A stretch of 64,000 nt of DNA from Peterkaempfera bronchialis. Its GTDB lineage: Bacteria > Actinomycetota > Actinomycetes > Streptomycetales > Streptomycetaceae. The notes beneath the pieces were generated by a model. It saw only the letters and a program-made list of their open reading frames with translations. It made no database searches and was not told the DNA's origin. The stretch spans positions 5,766,001 to 5,830,000 of the forward strand of contig NZ_CP031264.1 of assembly GCF_003258605.2 (NCBI RefSeq), in the 5' to 3' direction. Of this stretch, positions 12,781-21,059 are shown in pieces (the first letter of the stretch is position 1; each line of letters begins with the position of its first letter). Made by a program: the position numbers and the translations under genes.

Positions 12781-13599
12781 TCAGCGGGCAGCGGCGGGCG
12801 CGAGGCGGCCGCCGAGGAGGGCCAGCAACTCCTCCTGGAGGTGCTCCAGGTAGAAGTGACCGCCGGGGTACACCCGCAGGTCGAAGGAGGACGTCGTGCG
12901 GCGGTGCCACGCCGCGGCCTCGCCGGGGGTGACCCACGGGTCGGCGTCCCCGGTGATCGCGAGGACAGGCGCCTCGACGGTGGCGCCCGGAGCGGCCTGG
13001 TGGCGGTCCACCGCGGTGAGGTCGGCCCGGACGGCGGGCAGGATCATCTGCAGGGCCTCCTCGTCGGCCAGCAGGCGCGGGTCCGTGCCGCTGAGTTCCC
13101 GCAGGTGGGCGGTGAGCGCGGCGTCGTCGACGAGGTGGGCGTACTCCCCGGTGCGGACCGTGGAGGGCGGCCTGCGGCCGGAGACCGCGAGCAGGTCGGG
13201 GCCGGGGCCGGTCCGTTCCAGCCGGCGGGTCAGCTCGAAGGCGAGCAGGGCGCCCATACTGTGGCCGAACAGGCCGTAGGGCCGGTCGCCGACCGCCGCA
13301 CGGACCGCGGGCGCGGCGTGGTCGGCGAGTTCGGCGATGTCCTCCATGGCCTTTTCGCGGTGGCGGTCCTGACGGCCCGGGTACTGGAGCGCGAGCACCT
13401 CCAGCTCGGGGCCGGCCGCAGCCGCCCAGGGCCGGAAGACCGAGGCGGAGCCGCCGGCATGTGGCAGGCAGACCAGCCGGACGGGCGCGTCGGGGCGGCG
13501 GCGGAAGTGCCGTACCCACAGCGAGGCATCCTCCCGCGCGGTCCCGGTCGCGGCGGGACCGTCCGGCCACGAGCGCTGCGCGGCGTCCATGGTGCTCAT
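12781..13599 (-). CDS. Type II thioesterase (AbyT-like)
   Basis: A 272-residue alpha/beta hydrolase of the type II (editing) thioesterase family, usual length for the family. The nucleophile Ser114 sits in GHSMG; the acid is in TGDADPWV and the catalytic His is in GGHFYLE near the C-terminus. Known role: hydrolysis of stalled or wrong acyl groups from PKS ACPs in the cytoplasm. The ATG at 13599 has a GGGAGG site just upstream and overlaps the SARP stop codon in an ATGA, so translation is coupled to the regulator. The PKS genes here carry no thioesterase domain, so this is the only discrete TE seen in the cluster. Confidence 0.92.
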   Translation of the reverse strand: MSTMDAAQRSWPDGPAATGTAREDASLWVRHFRRRPDAPVRLVCLPHAGGSASVFRPWAAAAGPELEVLALQYPGRQDRHREKAMEDIAELADHAAPAVRAAVGDRPYGLFGHSMGALLAFELTRRLERTGPGPDLLAVSGRRPPSTVRTGEYAHLVDDAALTAHLRELSGTDPRLLADEEALQMILPAVRADLTAVDRHQAAPGATVEAPVLAITGDADPWVTPGEAAAWHRRTTSSFDLRVYPGGHFYLEHLQEELLALLGGRLAPAAAR

Positions 13600-14483
13600 G
13601 CCGCCTCCCGGTGTCCGGTGCGGGCGTCGCCGGCCGAGCGGCGGGCGACGGTTCGTTCGGTGATACCGGCCCGGCCGTCGAGGTCCGCCGGCTGCTCCGC
13701 CCGGTCGGCCCGCGGGGGACCGGCCAGGTCGAGGCGGTGGTCGGCGGCCAGGATCGCGCGCTGCACCTCGCGCAGCGCCCGGCCGGGCTCGATGCCCAGC
13801 TCGGCGGTGAGGATGCGGTGCGCCGAGCGGTACACCCGCAGCGCGTCCGCCTGCCGCTCCGAGCGGTACAGCGCGATCATCAGCTGGCGGTGGAACGCCT
13901 CGTGCAGCGGGTGCTCGGCGACCAGCGAGTAGAGCCGGCCGATCAGTTCGCGGTGCCGCCCGGAGGCCAGCCCGGCGTCGATGTGCATGCCGACGCACTC
14001 CAGCCGGGCCTCCTCGGCCCAGGTGGTGAAGCCCTCCAGGATCGGGCCGGCCCGCAGGTCGCCGAGCGCGGGCCCGCGCCACAGCTCCAGCGCCGCCTCG
14101 AAGGCGGCGGCGGCCTCCTCCGGCCTCCCGGCCCGGGCGGCCTTCCGCCCGCTCTGCATCAACTGCTTGAACTCCTCGGAGTCCAGCCGGTCGTGCGGGC
14201 CCAGCCGCAGGATGTACCCGGGGGAGCGGGTGGCGATGACACTCTCCGGCCGGTCGGCGTCGGCCAGCAGCTTGCGCAGTTGGGAGATGTAGACGTGGAT
14301 GGCGGCCAGATGGCGGCGGGGCGGGGCGTCCCCCCAGATCTCATGGGCGAGCTGCGGTATCGGGACCACTTCGTCCGCCCTGACCAGCAGGGTCGCCAGG
14401 ACGACCTCCATGTTCCGGGCGTTGACGGTCGAGGTGCTGCTCCCGGTGTCGACGCGCAGGCTCCCGAGGATTTCGTATCGCAA
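13596..14483 (-). CDS. SARP-family pathway activator 1
   Basis: 295 residues. The N-terminus MRYEILGSLRV begins an OmpR-type winged helix (about residues 1-95, recognition region HVYISQLRKLL), followed by a bacterial transcriptional activation domain (about 100-255; EFKQLMQSGR, EAFHRQLMIALYRSERQADAL). SARPs bind direct repeats next to the -10 region and activate antibiotic clusters. The start is a TTG at 14483 with AGGGAG a few bases upstream, chosen because it gives the family's normal N-terminus; no nearby in-frame ATG does. It is followed by the thioesterase with a 4-base overlap and is separated from the preceding hydrolase gene by a hairpin, so it should have its own promoter. AbyI/AbyR-type SARPs occur in abyssomicin clusters. 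Confidence 0.9.
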   Translation of the reverse strand: MRYEILGSLRVDTGSSTSTVNARNMEVVLATLLVRADEVVPIPQLAHEIWGDAPPRRHLAAIHVYISQLRKLLADADRPESVIATRSPGYILRLGPHDRLDSEEFKQLMQSGRKAARAGRPEEAAAAFEAALELWRGPALGDLRAGPILEGFTTWAEEARLECVGMHIDAGLASGRHRELIGRLYSLVAEHPLHEAFHRQLMIALYRSERQADALRVYRSAHRILTAELGIEPGRALREVQRAILAADHRLDLAGPPRADRAEQPADLDGRAGITERTVARRSAGDARTGHREAA

Positions 14484-14572
14484 TGCGGACTCCCTGAGTG
14501 TGTGTCGGCCACCTCAGGTTGTCGCGCCGGATCGAGCCGCGCATCAGCGTATTCACGTACACGTAGGGGCCC

Positions 14573-14607
14573 GGGCCCCGTGCGTACCGGACGTACGTAC
14601 GGGGCCC
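14573..14607 (-). terminator. Hairpin terminator after the hydrolase gene
   Basis: 15-bp arms at 14573-14587 and 14593-14607 pair perfectly apart from one G-T wobble, with a 5-base loop. It lies ten bases past the hydrolase stop on the minus strand and before the SARP gene, so it probably ends the E2-like/hydrolase transcript. Confidence 0.7.
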
Positions 14608-14617
14608 ATGACCCGGA

Positions 14618-15745
14618 TCACCCCCGGTCGAGGGCCCGCAACTGCGCGGCGAGCGCCAGGCGCTGCGGGAGGCGGTCCCCGGTCATCCGCAGGACGGAGA
14701 GCAAGGTCCACAGGCGGGTCTGGGGGAAGTGCCCGGGGGAGCCGTGCACATCGTCGTGCACCCGCAGCCGCAGGCTGCGCACCGAGCGCCGCAGACGCTC
14801 GGTGTCCGATGGCGGGATGATCTCGTCGCGGGCGCTGGCGACCAGCGCGACGGGGATGTCCACCGCGCTCAGCCGCCGGTGGTCCAGGGCCAGCGGGGCC
14901 AGCTCCTCGAAGACCCGGTCGGGGCCGGTGCGGGCGAGGTGCGCCAGGGTGTCCACGGTGACCCGGGGGACGGTGGCCCGCCAGGCCCGGTCGGTGAAGA
15001 AGTCGTGCACCGGCAGGCCCGCGCCGACGATGCCGCGGATCCGGCGGTCGCCCAGCGCGGCGTGCAGGGCCAGGTTGCCGCTGAAGCTCAGCGCCAGCGC
15101 GTACGTCCGCGAGGTGTCGGCCCGTCCGGCGACCGCGTCCAGGACGGCGGGCAGCAGCGCGGGCGCCGACAGGTCGTACGGGAGCGGGTTCTCACCCACC
15201 CCCGGCATCTCGGTGACCACCCCGGCCAGGCCGAACTCGGCCAGTTGGAGCAGCACCGGCGCCCACTGCTCCTTGAGGCTGATGATCCCGCCGGACATCA
15301 GCAGCAGCGGCTTGGGATCCTCCACCGACAGCCCGCCCGCCCAGGCGGCCACCGGGCCCGCGGGCGTCGGCACCTCCAGCCGCTCGATGCCGGGGAAGCC
15401 CGACGCCCAGCGGGAGAAGACGGCGCGGGCCCGCTCCTCGGCCTCCCGGCGCGCGGAGCCGGACGGGTACGGGAAGCGGGCCATGGTGTAGAACCGGCCC
15501 GCCTCCAGCAGCCTGCCCTCCCGCTCCAGCCGCTCCCCGGCCTCCGTCCAGCCCCGTACCCAGGAGCCCGGGCCGCCGTCGCCGTCGTCGGCCACGCCGT
15601 CCAGCACCGCGCCGTACTGCTCCGGGGTGATGCCCTGCGAGGTGGCCTGGGCCACCACGAACTGCTTGAGCTCGGCGAGGTCGTTCGCCGGCGCCTTGCT
15701 GGTCACCCTGTGCACTCCGCTCGTCATTCCCGTCCCTGCCTCCAT
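14618..15745 (-). CDS. abyA5: Alpha/beta hydrolase, AbyA5/Agg5-type acetate eliminase candidate
   Basis: 375 residues, alpha/beta-hydrolase fold of the FrsA/DUF1100-like group, with an N-terminal helical cap (about 1-110). The nucleophile elbow reads ALSFSGN, with Ala and Ser where the usual GxSxG glycines stand. The acid is in SARDEIIPP and the His in [11 protein letters not shown]. The gene sits directly after an E2-like acyltransferase. This pair is characteristic of tetronate pathways (AbyA4/AbyA5, Agg4/Agg5), where the hydroxymethyl tetronate is acetylated and acetate is then eliminated to give the exocyclic methylene. That function is inferred from the pairing. Two in-frame ATG starts (15745 and 15727) each have the same upstream AGG-rich site because of an 18-bp tandem repeat; the second may be the true start. 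Confidence 0.8.
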   Translation of the reverse strand: MEAGTGMTSGVHRVTSKAPANDLAELKQFVVAQATSQGITPEQYGAVLDGVADDGDGGPGSWVRGWTEAGERLEREGRLLEAGRFYTMARFPYPSGSARREAEERARAVFSRWASGFPGIERLEVPTPAGPVAAWAGGLSVEDPKPLLLMSGGIISLKEQWAPVLLQLAEFGLAGVVTEMPGVGENPLPYDLSAPALLPAVLDAVAGRADTSRTYALALSFSGNLALHAALGDRRIRGIVGAGLPVHDFFTDRAWRATVPRVTVDTLAHLARTGPDRVFEELAPLALDHRRLSAVDIPVALVASARDEIIPPSDTERLRRSVRSLRLRVHDDVHGSPGHFPQTRLWTLLSVLRMTGDRLPQRLALAAQLRALDRG

Positions 15746-15761
15746 TCCCGTCCCTGCCTCC
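15726..15761 (-). repeat. 18-bp tandem repeat duplicating a ribosome site and start codon
   Basis: Two identical 18-bp units, 15726-15743 and 15744-15761. On the minus strand each contains a GGAGGCAGGG-like ribosome site. The ATGs at 15745 and 15727 lie at the same place relative to the two units. Six codons separate the two starts, so both are in frame. Confidence 0.85.
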
Positions 15762-15812
15762 GCCGTCCGCCCGCGCCGCCCACCCCGCGCCCCGCCCCGC
15801 GCCCCGCCCCGC

Positions 15813-16640
15813 TCACCCGGCGGACCGGGCGTCGGCCGGTGCCCGGTCCGGTGCGCCCGCCGGGGCCGGCCACTCCTCCAGCGCCTCGCGGATCTCGGCC
15901 AGCACGTCGGCGGCCTCCGCGCCGTCGATCACCCGGTGGTCGAAGGCCAGGCTGAGCCGCAGCACCGGAGCGGCGACGATCGCGCCGTCGCGTACCACCG
16001 GGCGCTCGACGATCCGGCCCACGCCGAGCGTGATCGTGGTGCCGCCCACCGAGTGGAAGCCGTCCACCGGCCGGTGGCCCAGCGAGGTCACCGCGAAGGT
16101 GCCGGTGATCAGCGGACGCAGGGTCAGGTCGCGGGCGGCGCGGGCGAACCGCCACCGGGCGCGAAGCCAGGGGGCCGCGTGCAGGGCCCGGATCCCGGCG
16201 AACTCCGGCAGTTCGGCCGGATCGCCGTCCCGCACCCGGTCCAGCCGGCGCTGCACCTCGGCGAGCCCCGCCGTGTGGGGGTCGGGCACCACGGTGGAGA
16301 GCACCACCCGGGTGCCGTCCAGGGTGCGGTCCAGGGTGATCTTCCCGGCGACCGTGGCGAACCTGGCCAGCCTGGGGCGCAGCCCGCCCCGGTACGCCGC
16401 GTTGGCCTCCGGGTGACGGGCCAGCACACCGCCGGCGGCCACCAGGACGTAGCCGGCCACCGAGCGCCGCAGCCCGTCGGCGCGTGCCCGGTCCCGGTCG
16501 GCCAGCAGCCTGGTCGCGTCGATCTCGGTGTCCAGGAAGACCGGGGAGAAATCCCGGATCGCCTCCAGGAAGAACAAGGTGTGCCGCCGCTCCCGCGGTG
16601 GCGGCGCGAGCTGGGGTGCGCGCCCGGTCGGGCTGCCCAT
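15813..16640 (-). CDS. abyA4: Lipoyl-free 2-oxoacid dehydrogenase E2-like acyltransferase (AbyA4/Agg4 type)
   Basis: 275 residues matching only the catalytic (chloramphenicol-acetyltransferase-like) domain of E2 subunits. There is no lipoyl or peripheral-subunit-binding domain, and no E1 or E3 gene nearby. The catalytic His/Asp motif is clear near the C-terminus (SLAFDHRVIDGAEAADVL). In spirotetronate and agglomerin pathways such stand-alone E2 proteins acetylate the primary alcohol of the glyceryl-derived tetronate. The neighbouring hydrolase then removes acetate. The ATG at 16640 has a GGAGGGAG site upstream. A SARP-type promoter lies just before it (16676-16707). A short GC-rich spacer (15746-15812) with repeated CGCGCCCCGCCC separates it from the hydrolase. 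Confidence 0.82.
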   Translation of the reverse strand: MGSPTGRAPQLAPPPRERRHTLFFLEAIRDFSPVFLDTEIDATRLLADRDRARADGLRRSVAGYVLVAAGGVLARHPEANAAYRGGLRPRLARFATVAGKITLDRTLDGTRVVLSTVVPDPHTAGLAEVQRRLDRVRDGDPAELPEFAGIRALHAAPWLRARWRFARAARDLTLRPLITGTFAVTSLGHRPVDGFHSVGGTTITLGVGRIVERPVVRDGAIVAAPVLRLSLAFDHRVIDGAEAADVLAEIREALEEWPAPAGAPDRAPADARSAG

Positions 16641-16675
16641 GGGATGCTCCCTCCGTCGTACCAGCAGAGGTGCCG

Positions 16676-16707
16676 AGCCTGTCGGAACGGGCTAATCGGT
16701 GACTGAA
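16676..16707 (-). promoter_or_regulatory. SARP-type operator and promoter for the E2-like/hydrolase operon
   Basis: Read on the minus strand, TTCAG (16707-16703) and ATTAG (16696-16692) begin 11 bases apart. The second heptamer is followed, after 8 bases, by CAGGCT (16681-16676), a -10-like hexamer. This is the SARP geometry seen at three other places in this window. The predicted 5' leader to the ATG at 16640 is about 30 bases. Confidence 0.6.
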
Positions 16708-16848
16708 TCCCGGTGGTCGGTCCGCGACCGGCTACTGTGAAATCCTTGTGTCATCCGCTCAGGTGTGCGCAGTGCGTGGTTACGATCGAACGCAGCCTTG
16801 GGCGGATCCGCCAGCTCCGCCGGGCACCGGGGGAGGGATGACCCAGCC

Positions 16849-18594
16849 GTGATCTCAGTCCGAGACATCTGCATCCGAACCGAAACCGTCCGGCAGACCG
16901 AGCACCGTCAACTCCTCGCCGTCCTCGACGACGTGGCCGACGGGCGGGCGTCCGCCGTCGAACTCGCCGGCGACCCGGGCAGCGGCAAGACCCGGCTGCT
17001 CGCCGGGCTCGCCGAGACCGCCGCCGGACGCGGCTTCACTGTCCTGAGAGCCCTGGCCGATCCCGCCCAACAGGACCTGCCGGGAAGCCTCTTCATCCAG
17101 GTACTGCGCGGCTGGCTCGGGCTCGCCGACCGCGCCGGGCTGCGGGAGGAACTGCTCGCGGTGATCCGCCGCATCGCCGCGTCCGTGGACGACGCCCCAG
17201 GATGCCCCACGCCGGAGCGGTTGCGGGCACTCCTCGAACAGCACACCTGCCGCGGACTGCTGATCGTGCTGGACGACGTGCACGCCGCCGACCCGGCGTC
17301 ACTCGCCCTGCTCGACCGGCTGGTGCGCTGGCCGGTGAGCGCGCCGCTCGCCTTGGTCATCTCCTACCGGCCCCGGCAGGCCCCGGAACGGCTCCGCGCC
17401 ACACTCGCCCGCGGCAGCCAGCTCGGCACCGTCCGCCGGACCGAACTCGCCCCGCTCGGCCTCACCCAGGCCGCCGACCTGCTCGACCTGAACCCCACCG
17501 ATCCGCGGCTGCGCATCCTGCACCGGGACGCCCACGGCAACCCGCTCTACCTGCAGGCGCTCGCCCGGATCTGCCCCAGCCGGCAGGCGGGCCGCCCCGA
17601 CGGCCTGCTCGCCGACCTGCGCGGGCTCCCGCCCGACGCCGGCCTTCCCGATGTGCTCGCCCGCCACCTTGTCACCGAGCTCAGCGTCCTCGACCCGCAG
17701 CAGCAGACCGTCCTCGCCGCGGCCTCCGTACTCGGCGACGACATCGACGCCGCCGCGGTCGCCGCCGTCGCCGAGCTCCCCGAGGCGGAGGTCTGCCGGC
17801 TGCTCGACGGGCTCCGCCGGGTCGACCTGCTGCGCCCGCTCCCCGGCACCCCGCGCAGCGTCTTCCGGCATCCGCTGGTGCGCTGGCTGGTCTACGACGG
17901 CACCGACGCCTGTTGGCGGGAGGCCGCGCACCGCAGGGCGATCGCCATGCTCGCCGCGCGCGGTGCCCCGGCCGAACGGCGCGCGCTGCACACCGAACGG
18001 GCCACTCCCGGCCGGGACCCCCAGGACGCGGTGGTCCTCACCGCCGCGGCGCGTGCCGCCCTGCGCGGCGGCGACATCGGGCTGGCCGGGCACTGGCTCT
18101 CCACCGCCCTGTCGGCCGTCGACCGCGCCGGCCCGGCGACCGACCCCGACCACCGGGTCGCCCGCGAACTGCTGGACACGGCGGCCAAGCTGGCCGCCCG
18201 TACGGGCTCGCGCGCCCTGCTCGCCGAGACGGCGGCCCGGCTCGGCCGGGCGGAGCGCCGGGGTCGCCCCGCCCGGGCGGACCGCGAGGTGCGGGCGGCC
18301 GTGCCGGGGCCCGGCGTCACGGCCGCGCCCCGCCCGGCCGGCGCCGGCCGGGCCGTCCGAGCCCTGCCCGCCGCCCGGTCGGAACCCGCAGGCGCCGAGG
18401 CGCTCTCCGTGCTCACCGGCCGTGAGCGCGAGATCGCGGAACTGGTCGGTACCGGCCTGCGGACCCGCGAGATCGCCGCCCGCCTCGGCCTCAGCGCCCG
18501 CACCGTCGAGGTCCACCTCGCCCGCACCTACCGGAAGCTGGGCATCGGCTCCCGGGCCGCCCTCGTCCGGATGGTCGTGCAGTCGCTGGCCTGA
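16849..18594 (+). CDS. LuxR-family ATPase regulator (short LAL type, AbyH-like)
   Basis: 581 residues. The N-terminal AAA-type ATPase has Walker A GDPGSGKT (about residues 43-50) and Walker B LLIVLDDVHAAD. The middle region is helical. The C-terminal LuxR helix-turn-helix is clear (LTGREREIAELV...RTVEVHLARTYRKLGI). LAL regulators are usually 850-1000 residues, so the middle repeat region is short here. The start is taken as GTG 16849, about 12 bases after GGGGGAGGG. An ATG at 16838 opens a four-codon frame whose TGA stop overlaps this GTG, so coupled initiation is possible. Upstream in-frame starts (for example 16765) cannot be excluded. It diverges from the E2-like gene and probably governs the cluster. 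Confidence 0.85.
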   Translation: MISVRDICIRTETVRQTEHRQLLAVLDDVADGRASAVELAGDPGSGKTRLLAGLAETAAGRGFTVLRALADPAQQDLPGSLFIQVLRGWLGLADRAGLREELLAVIRRIAASVDDAPGCPTPERLRALLEQHTCRGLLIVLDDVHAADPASLALLDRLVRWPVSAPLALVISYRPRQAPERLRATLARGSQLGTVRRTELAPLGLTQAADLLDLNPTDPRLRILHRDAHGNPLYLQALARICPSRQAGRPDGLLADLRGLPPDAGLPDVLARHLVTELSVLDPQQQTVLAAASVLGDDIDAAAVAAVAELPEAEVCRLLDGLRRVDLLRPLPGTPRSVFRHPLVRWLVYDGTDACWREAAHRRAIAMLAARGAPAERRALHTERATPGRDPQDAVVLTAAARAALRGGDIGLAGHWLSTALSAVDRAGPATDPDHRVARELLDTAAKLAARTGSRALLAETAARLGRAERRGRPARADREVRAAVPGPGVTAAPRPAGAGRAVRALPAARSEPAGAEALSVLTGREREIAELVGTGLRTREIAARLGLSARTVEVHLARTYRKLGIGSRAALVRMVVQSLA

Positions 18595-18595
18595 C

Positions 18596-18639
18596 GGGCG
18601 GTTCGGGACGCCTGCGGCAGTCGGCGCCCCGAACCGCCC
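18596..18639 (+). terminator. Hairpin terminator after the LuxR gene
   Basis: 12-bp perfect inverted arms at 18596-18607 and 18628-18639, beginning two bases after the stop codon, with a second partly paired GC-rich inner segment. Confidence 0.75.
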
Positions 18640-18816
18640 CGGCCCGGCCCGGCCGAACCCGTGCTGAAGTCCTGCTGAAGCCCCCGCTGAAGCGGCCCTG
18701 AACGGCGATTGTCCGCGCTTCCGCTCCCCGGCTAGCGTCCCGTGCTGCGCTGCCCCCGCCCGCCGGGGACGGGTGGCAAGGACCATCCCGTCGCCGCGCG
18801 GCCGGGGGAGAGCACG

Positions 18817-19494
18817 GTGGGGATCGTGGATGCCGGTACTGCGCTGCACCTGGCGGTCGCCCTGGACGGGGCACCCGGCGGCGAGCCACCACCCGCCGTG
18901 CCCGCGCCGCTGGCGGTCTGGGCGGACCGGGCGGCCGAGGCCGAGCGGGGACTGCTCGACCTGCTGACACTGGACGACTCCCACGCGCCCCCGCCCGGCG
19001 CGGGATTCATCCTCGGCGACACCGCCGGGGAAGCCGCCGAACGCTCCCGCGAGGTGGCCCTGCGCCAGGTGACCGCGGCGGTCGCCCTCACCCGGATCGG
19101 GCAGCTGTGGGGCGCCGACCTCTCCGGCCGCGACCCCGACGATCCGCCGCCACCGCCCGCCGGGCCGCCCGGCTCACCTGCGGCGGGCCTGTACGCCCGG
19201 GCCGCCGCCGAAGGCCTGTCGATCCGCGAACTCGCCATCCGCAGCCTGCTCCGGCACACCTTCGTCGGCACCCCCGCCGAGGTCGCCGCCCGGATCGACG
19301 GGAATGCGCAGACCGGCGCCGCCGACGGCTACATCCTGGCCGGGCACCTCAACCCCGTCGGCTTCGACGAGTTCACCGACCGGGTCGTGCCGCATCTCCA
19401 GGAGCGCGGGGTGCTGCGCACGGCCTACACCGAGGGGGCCACCTTGCGCGAGAACCTCGGTCTGACCGCCCGGCAGCCCAGCGCCGTGCGGTGA
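18817..19494 (+). CDS. Truncated luciferase-like (NtaA/SnaA-type) monooxygenase, probable remnant
   Basis: 225 residues. The first ~60 residues resemble the start of flavin-dependent luciferase-like monooxygenases (PLAVWADRAAEAERGLLDLLTLDDS). The last ~100 match the family's C-terminus (RELAIR...FVGTPAEVAARIDGNAQTGAADGYILAGHLNPVGFDEFTDRVVPHLQERGVLRTAY). The middle of the TIM barrel, roughly 180-200 residues with substrate and flavin contacts, is missing. The frame stays open, so this looks like an in-frame internal deletion, and activity is unlikely. GTG 18817 follows a GGGGGAGAG site. Its stop overlaps the next gene's GTG (GTGA), so it may survive as a translational leader for the transporter. 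Confidence 0.65.
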   Translation: MGIVDAGTALHLAVALDGAPGGEPPPAVPAPLAVWADRAAEAERGLLDLLTLDDSHAPPPGAGFILGDTAGEAAERSREVALRQVTAAVALTRIGQLWGADLSGRDPDDPPPPPAGPPGSPAAGLYARAAAEGLSIRELAIRSLLRHTFVGTPAEVAARIDGNAQTGAADGYILAGHLNPVGFDEFTDRVVPHLQERGVLRTAYTEGATLRENLGLTARQPSAVR

Positions 19495-20918
19495 CCGCGC
19501 CGCCCCGCCCCGGCCCGGCCCTCGCGGCGCTGGCCGCCTGCCAGCTGATGGTGGTGCTGGACGCCAGCGCCGTCAACGTCGCGCTGCCCCGGCTCCGGGA
19601 GGACCTCGGATTCACCGACGCGGGGCTGTCCTGGGTGGTCAACGCCTATGTGCTCACCTACGGCGGCCTGCTGCTGCTCGGCGGCCGCTCCGGGGACATC
19701 CTGGGCCGCCGGCGGATGTTCCTCGCCGGGATGTGGACCTTCACCGCCGCTTCCCTGCTCGCCGGCGCGGCCCCCGACGGCACCGTCCTGATCGCCGCCC
19801 GTGCCCTCCAGGGCGTCGGCGGGGCCATCGCTTCCCCGACCGCGCTCGCCCTGATCGGCACCCTGTTCGACGGCCCTTCCCGGGCGCGGGCGATCGGCGT
19901 GTACGGCGCGGTGTCCGGCGTGGGCGGGGCGATCGGCCTGGTGCTGGGCGGAGTGCTCACCGACGCGCTGTCCTGGCGGGCGGTGATGTTCCTGACCGTG
20001 CTGCCGGGCGCCGCCGCCGCCCTGCTGGCCCGGCGGCACATCCCCGAATCCCCACGCGCCCCGGGCCGCTTCGATGTGCCGGGCGCGGTGCTGGCCACCC
20101 TCGGCTGCTTTGCGCTCACCTATGCCGTCGTGCACGGCGCCGAGCGCGGCTGGACGTCCGCCGGCACCCTGGCGCCGGCCGCCGCCGCGCCGCTGCTGCT
20201 GGCGGCCTTCGTCGTGGCCGAGCGCCGGGCCCCGCAGCCGCTGGTGCCGCGCGCGCTGGTGGCCGACCGCCGCCGGGCGGCGGCCAACGCGCTGCTGGCC
20301 CTGCTCTCCGCGACCAGTTTCGGCTCCGGCTACCTGCTGACCCAGTACCTCCAGCGCGGCCTCGGCTTGGGCCCGGCGGCGACCGGGCTGGCCTTCCTCC
20401 CGTGGAGCGTGCTGGTCTTCGCCGGCGCCCGGCTGGCCGCTCCGCTGGAGGCCCGCGCCGGGCCGCGCGCCGCGCTGCTGGCGGGCAGCGCGGCCACGGT
20501 GGCGGGCGCCGCCCTGCTGGCCGGCCGCACCCCCGTCGGTTACGCCGAGGGTGTGCTGCCCGCGCTCTGCCTCTTCGGCCTGGGCATCGGCCTGGCCTTC
20601 GCCGCCGTCACCCGGGCCGGTCTGGTCGCGCCGCCGGAGCTCACCGGAGCGGCGGCCGGGCTGCTGAATGTCTCCCAGCGGCTCGGCGGCACGGTCGGCC
20701 TGGCCGTGCTGGTGGCCGTCGGTGGGTTCGGCTCCGCCTTTGTGGCCGTCCTGCTCTACACCCTGGCCACGGTCGCGCTCGTGCCGTTCGCCGCCCGGCG
20801 GTCGGCCGAGGCGGCACCCGGCGCGCTCCCGGCCCCCGACCCGCCCCCGACACCCGGTCGGCCGGAGCGGCAGCCCTCGCCCGGCCGCCCCTCGGACGTC
20901 GCCCGGCGGACGGAATAG
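19491..20918 (+). CDS. MFS drug exporter, DHA2/EmrB-QacA type
   Basis: 475 residues, mostly hydrophobic with about 14 predicted membrane segments. The conserved N-terminal motif (DASAVNVALPRL) and the motif A region (GGRSGDILGRRRMFL) fit proton-driven multidrug exporters. The C-terminal ~35 residues are Pro/Arg-rich and cytoplasmic. It starts at a GTG that overlaps the stop of the preceding gene by four bases. It probably exports the polyketide or confers self-resistance; a second DHA2 exporter lies at 24395-25846. Confidence 0.88.
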   Translation: MTAPPRPGPALAALAACQLMVVLDASAVNVALPRLREDLGFTDAGLSWVVNAYVLTYGGLLLLGGRSGDILGRRRMFLAGMWTFTAASLLAGAAPDGTVLIAARALQGVGGAIASPTALALIGTLFDGPSRARAIGVYGAVSGVGGAIGLVLGGVLTDALSWRAVMFLTVLPGAAAALLARRHIPESPRAPGRFDVPGAVLATLGCFALTYAVVHGAERGWTSAGTLAPAAAAPLLLAAFVVAERRAPQPLVPRALVADRRRAAANALLALLSATSFGSGYLLTQYLQRGLGLGPAATGLAFLPWSVLVFAGARLAAPLEARAGPRAALLAGSAATVAGAALLAGRTPVGYAEGVLPALCLFGLGIGLAFAAVTRAGLVAPPELTGAAAGLLNVSQRLGGTVGLAVLVAVGGFGSAFVAVLLYTLATVALVPFAARRSAEAAPGALPAPDPPPTPGRPERQPSPGRPSDVARRTE

Positions 20919-20993
20919 CGGGCGGCCCGCCGCTGTTGACCCGTCACCTGCCGCAGAATGCCTGCGGCCGGCCGGGCGGGCCTGCGGCTCGCG

Positions 20994-21041
20994 GGTGGCA
21001 GGTCGGGTGGCAAGTCGGTTGGCAGGTCGGGTGGCATTCGG
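20994..21041 (+). repeat. Four 12-bp tandem repeats before SARP 2
   Basis: Units GGTGGCAGGTCG, GGTGGCAAGTCG, GTTGGCAGGTCG and a degenerate fourth lie head to tail, ending 18 bases before the SARP 2 start. The same GGTGGCAGGTCGG word occurs in the terminator at 12721-12733. A regulatory role is possible but unproven. Confidence 0.7.
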
Positions 21042-21059
21042 GTCGGGAGAGGATCGCCG

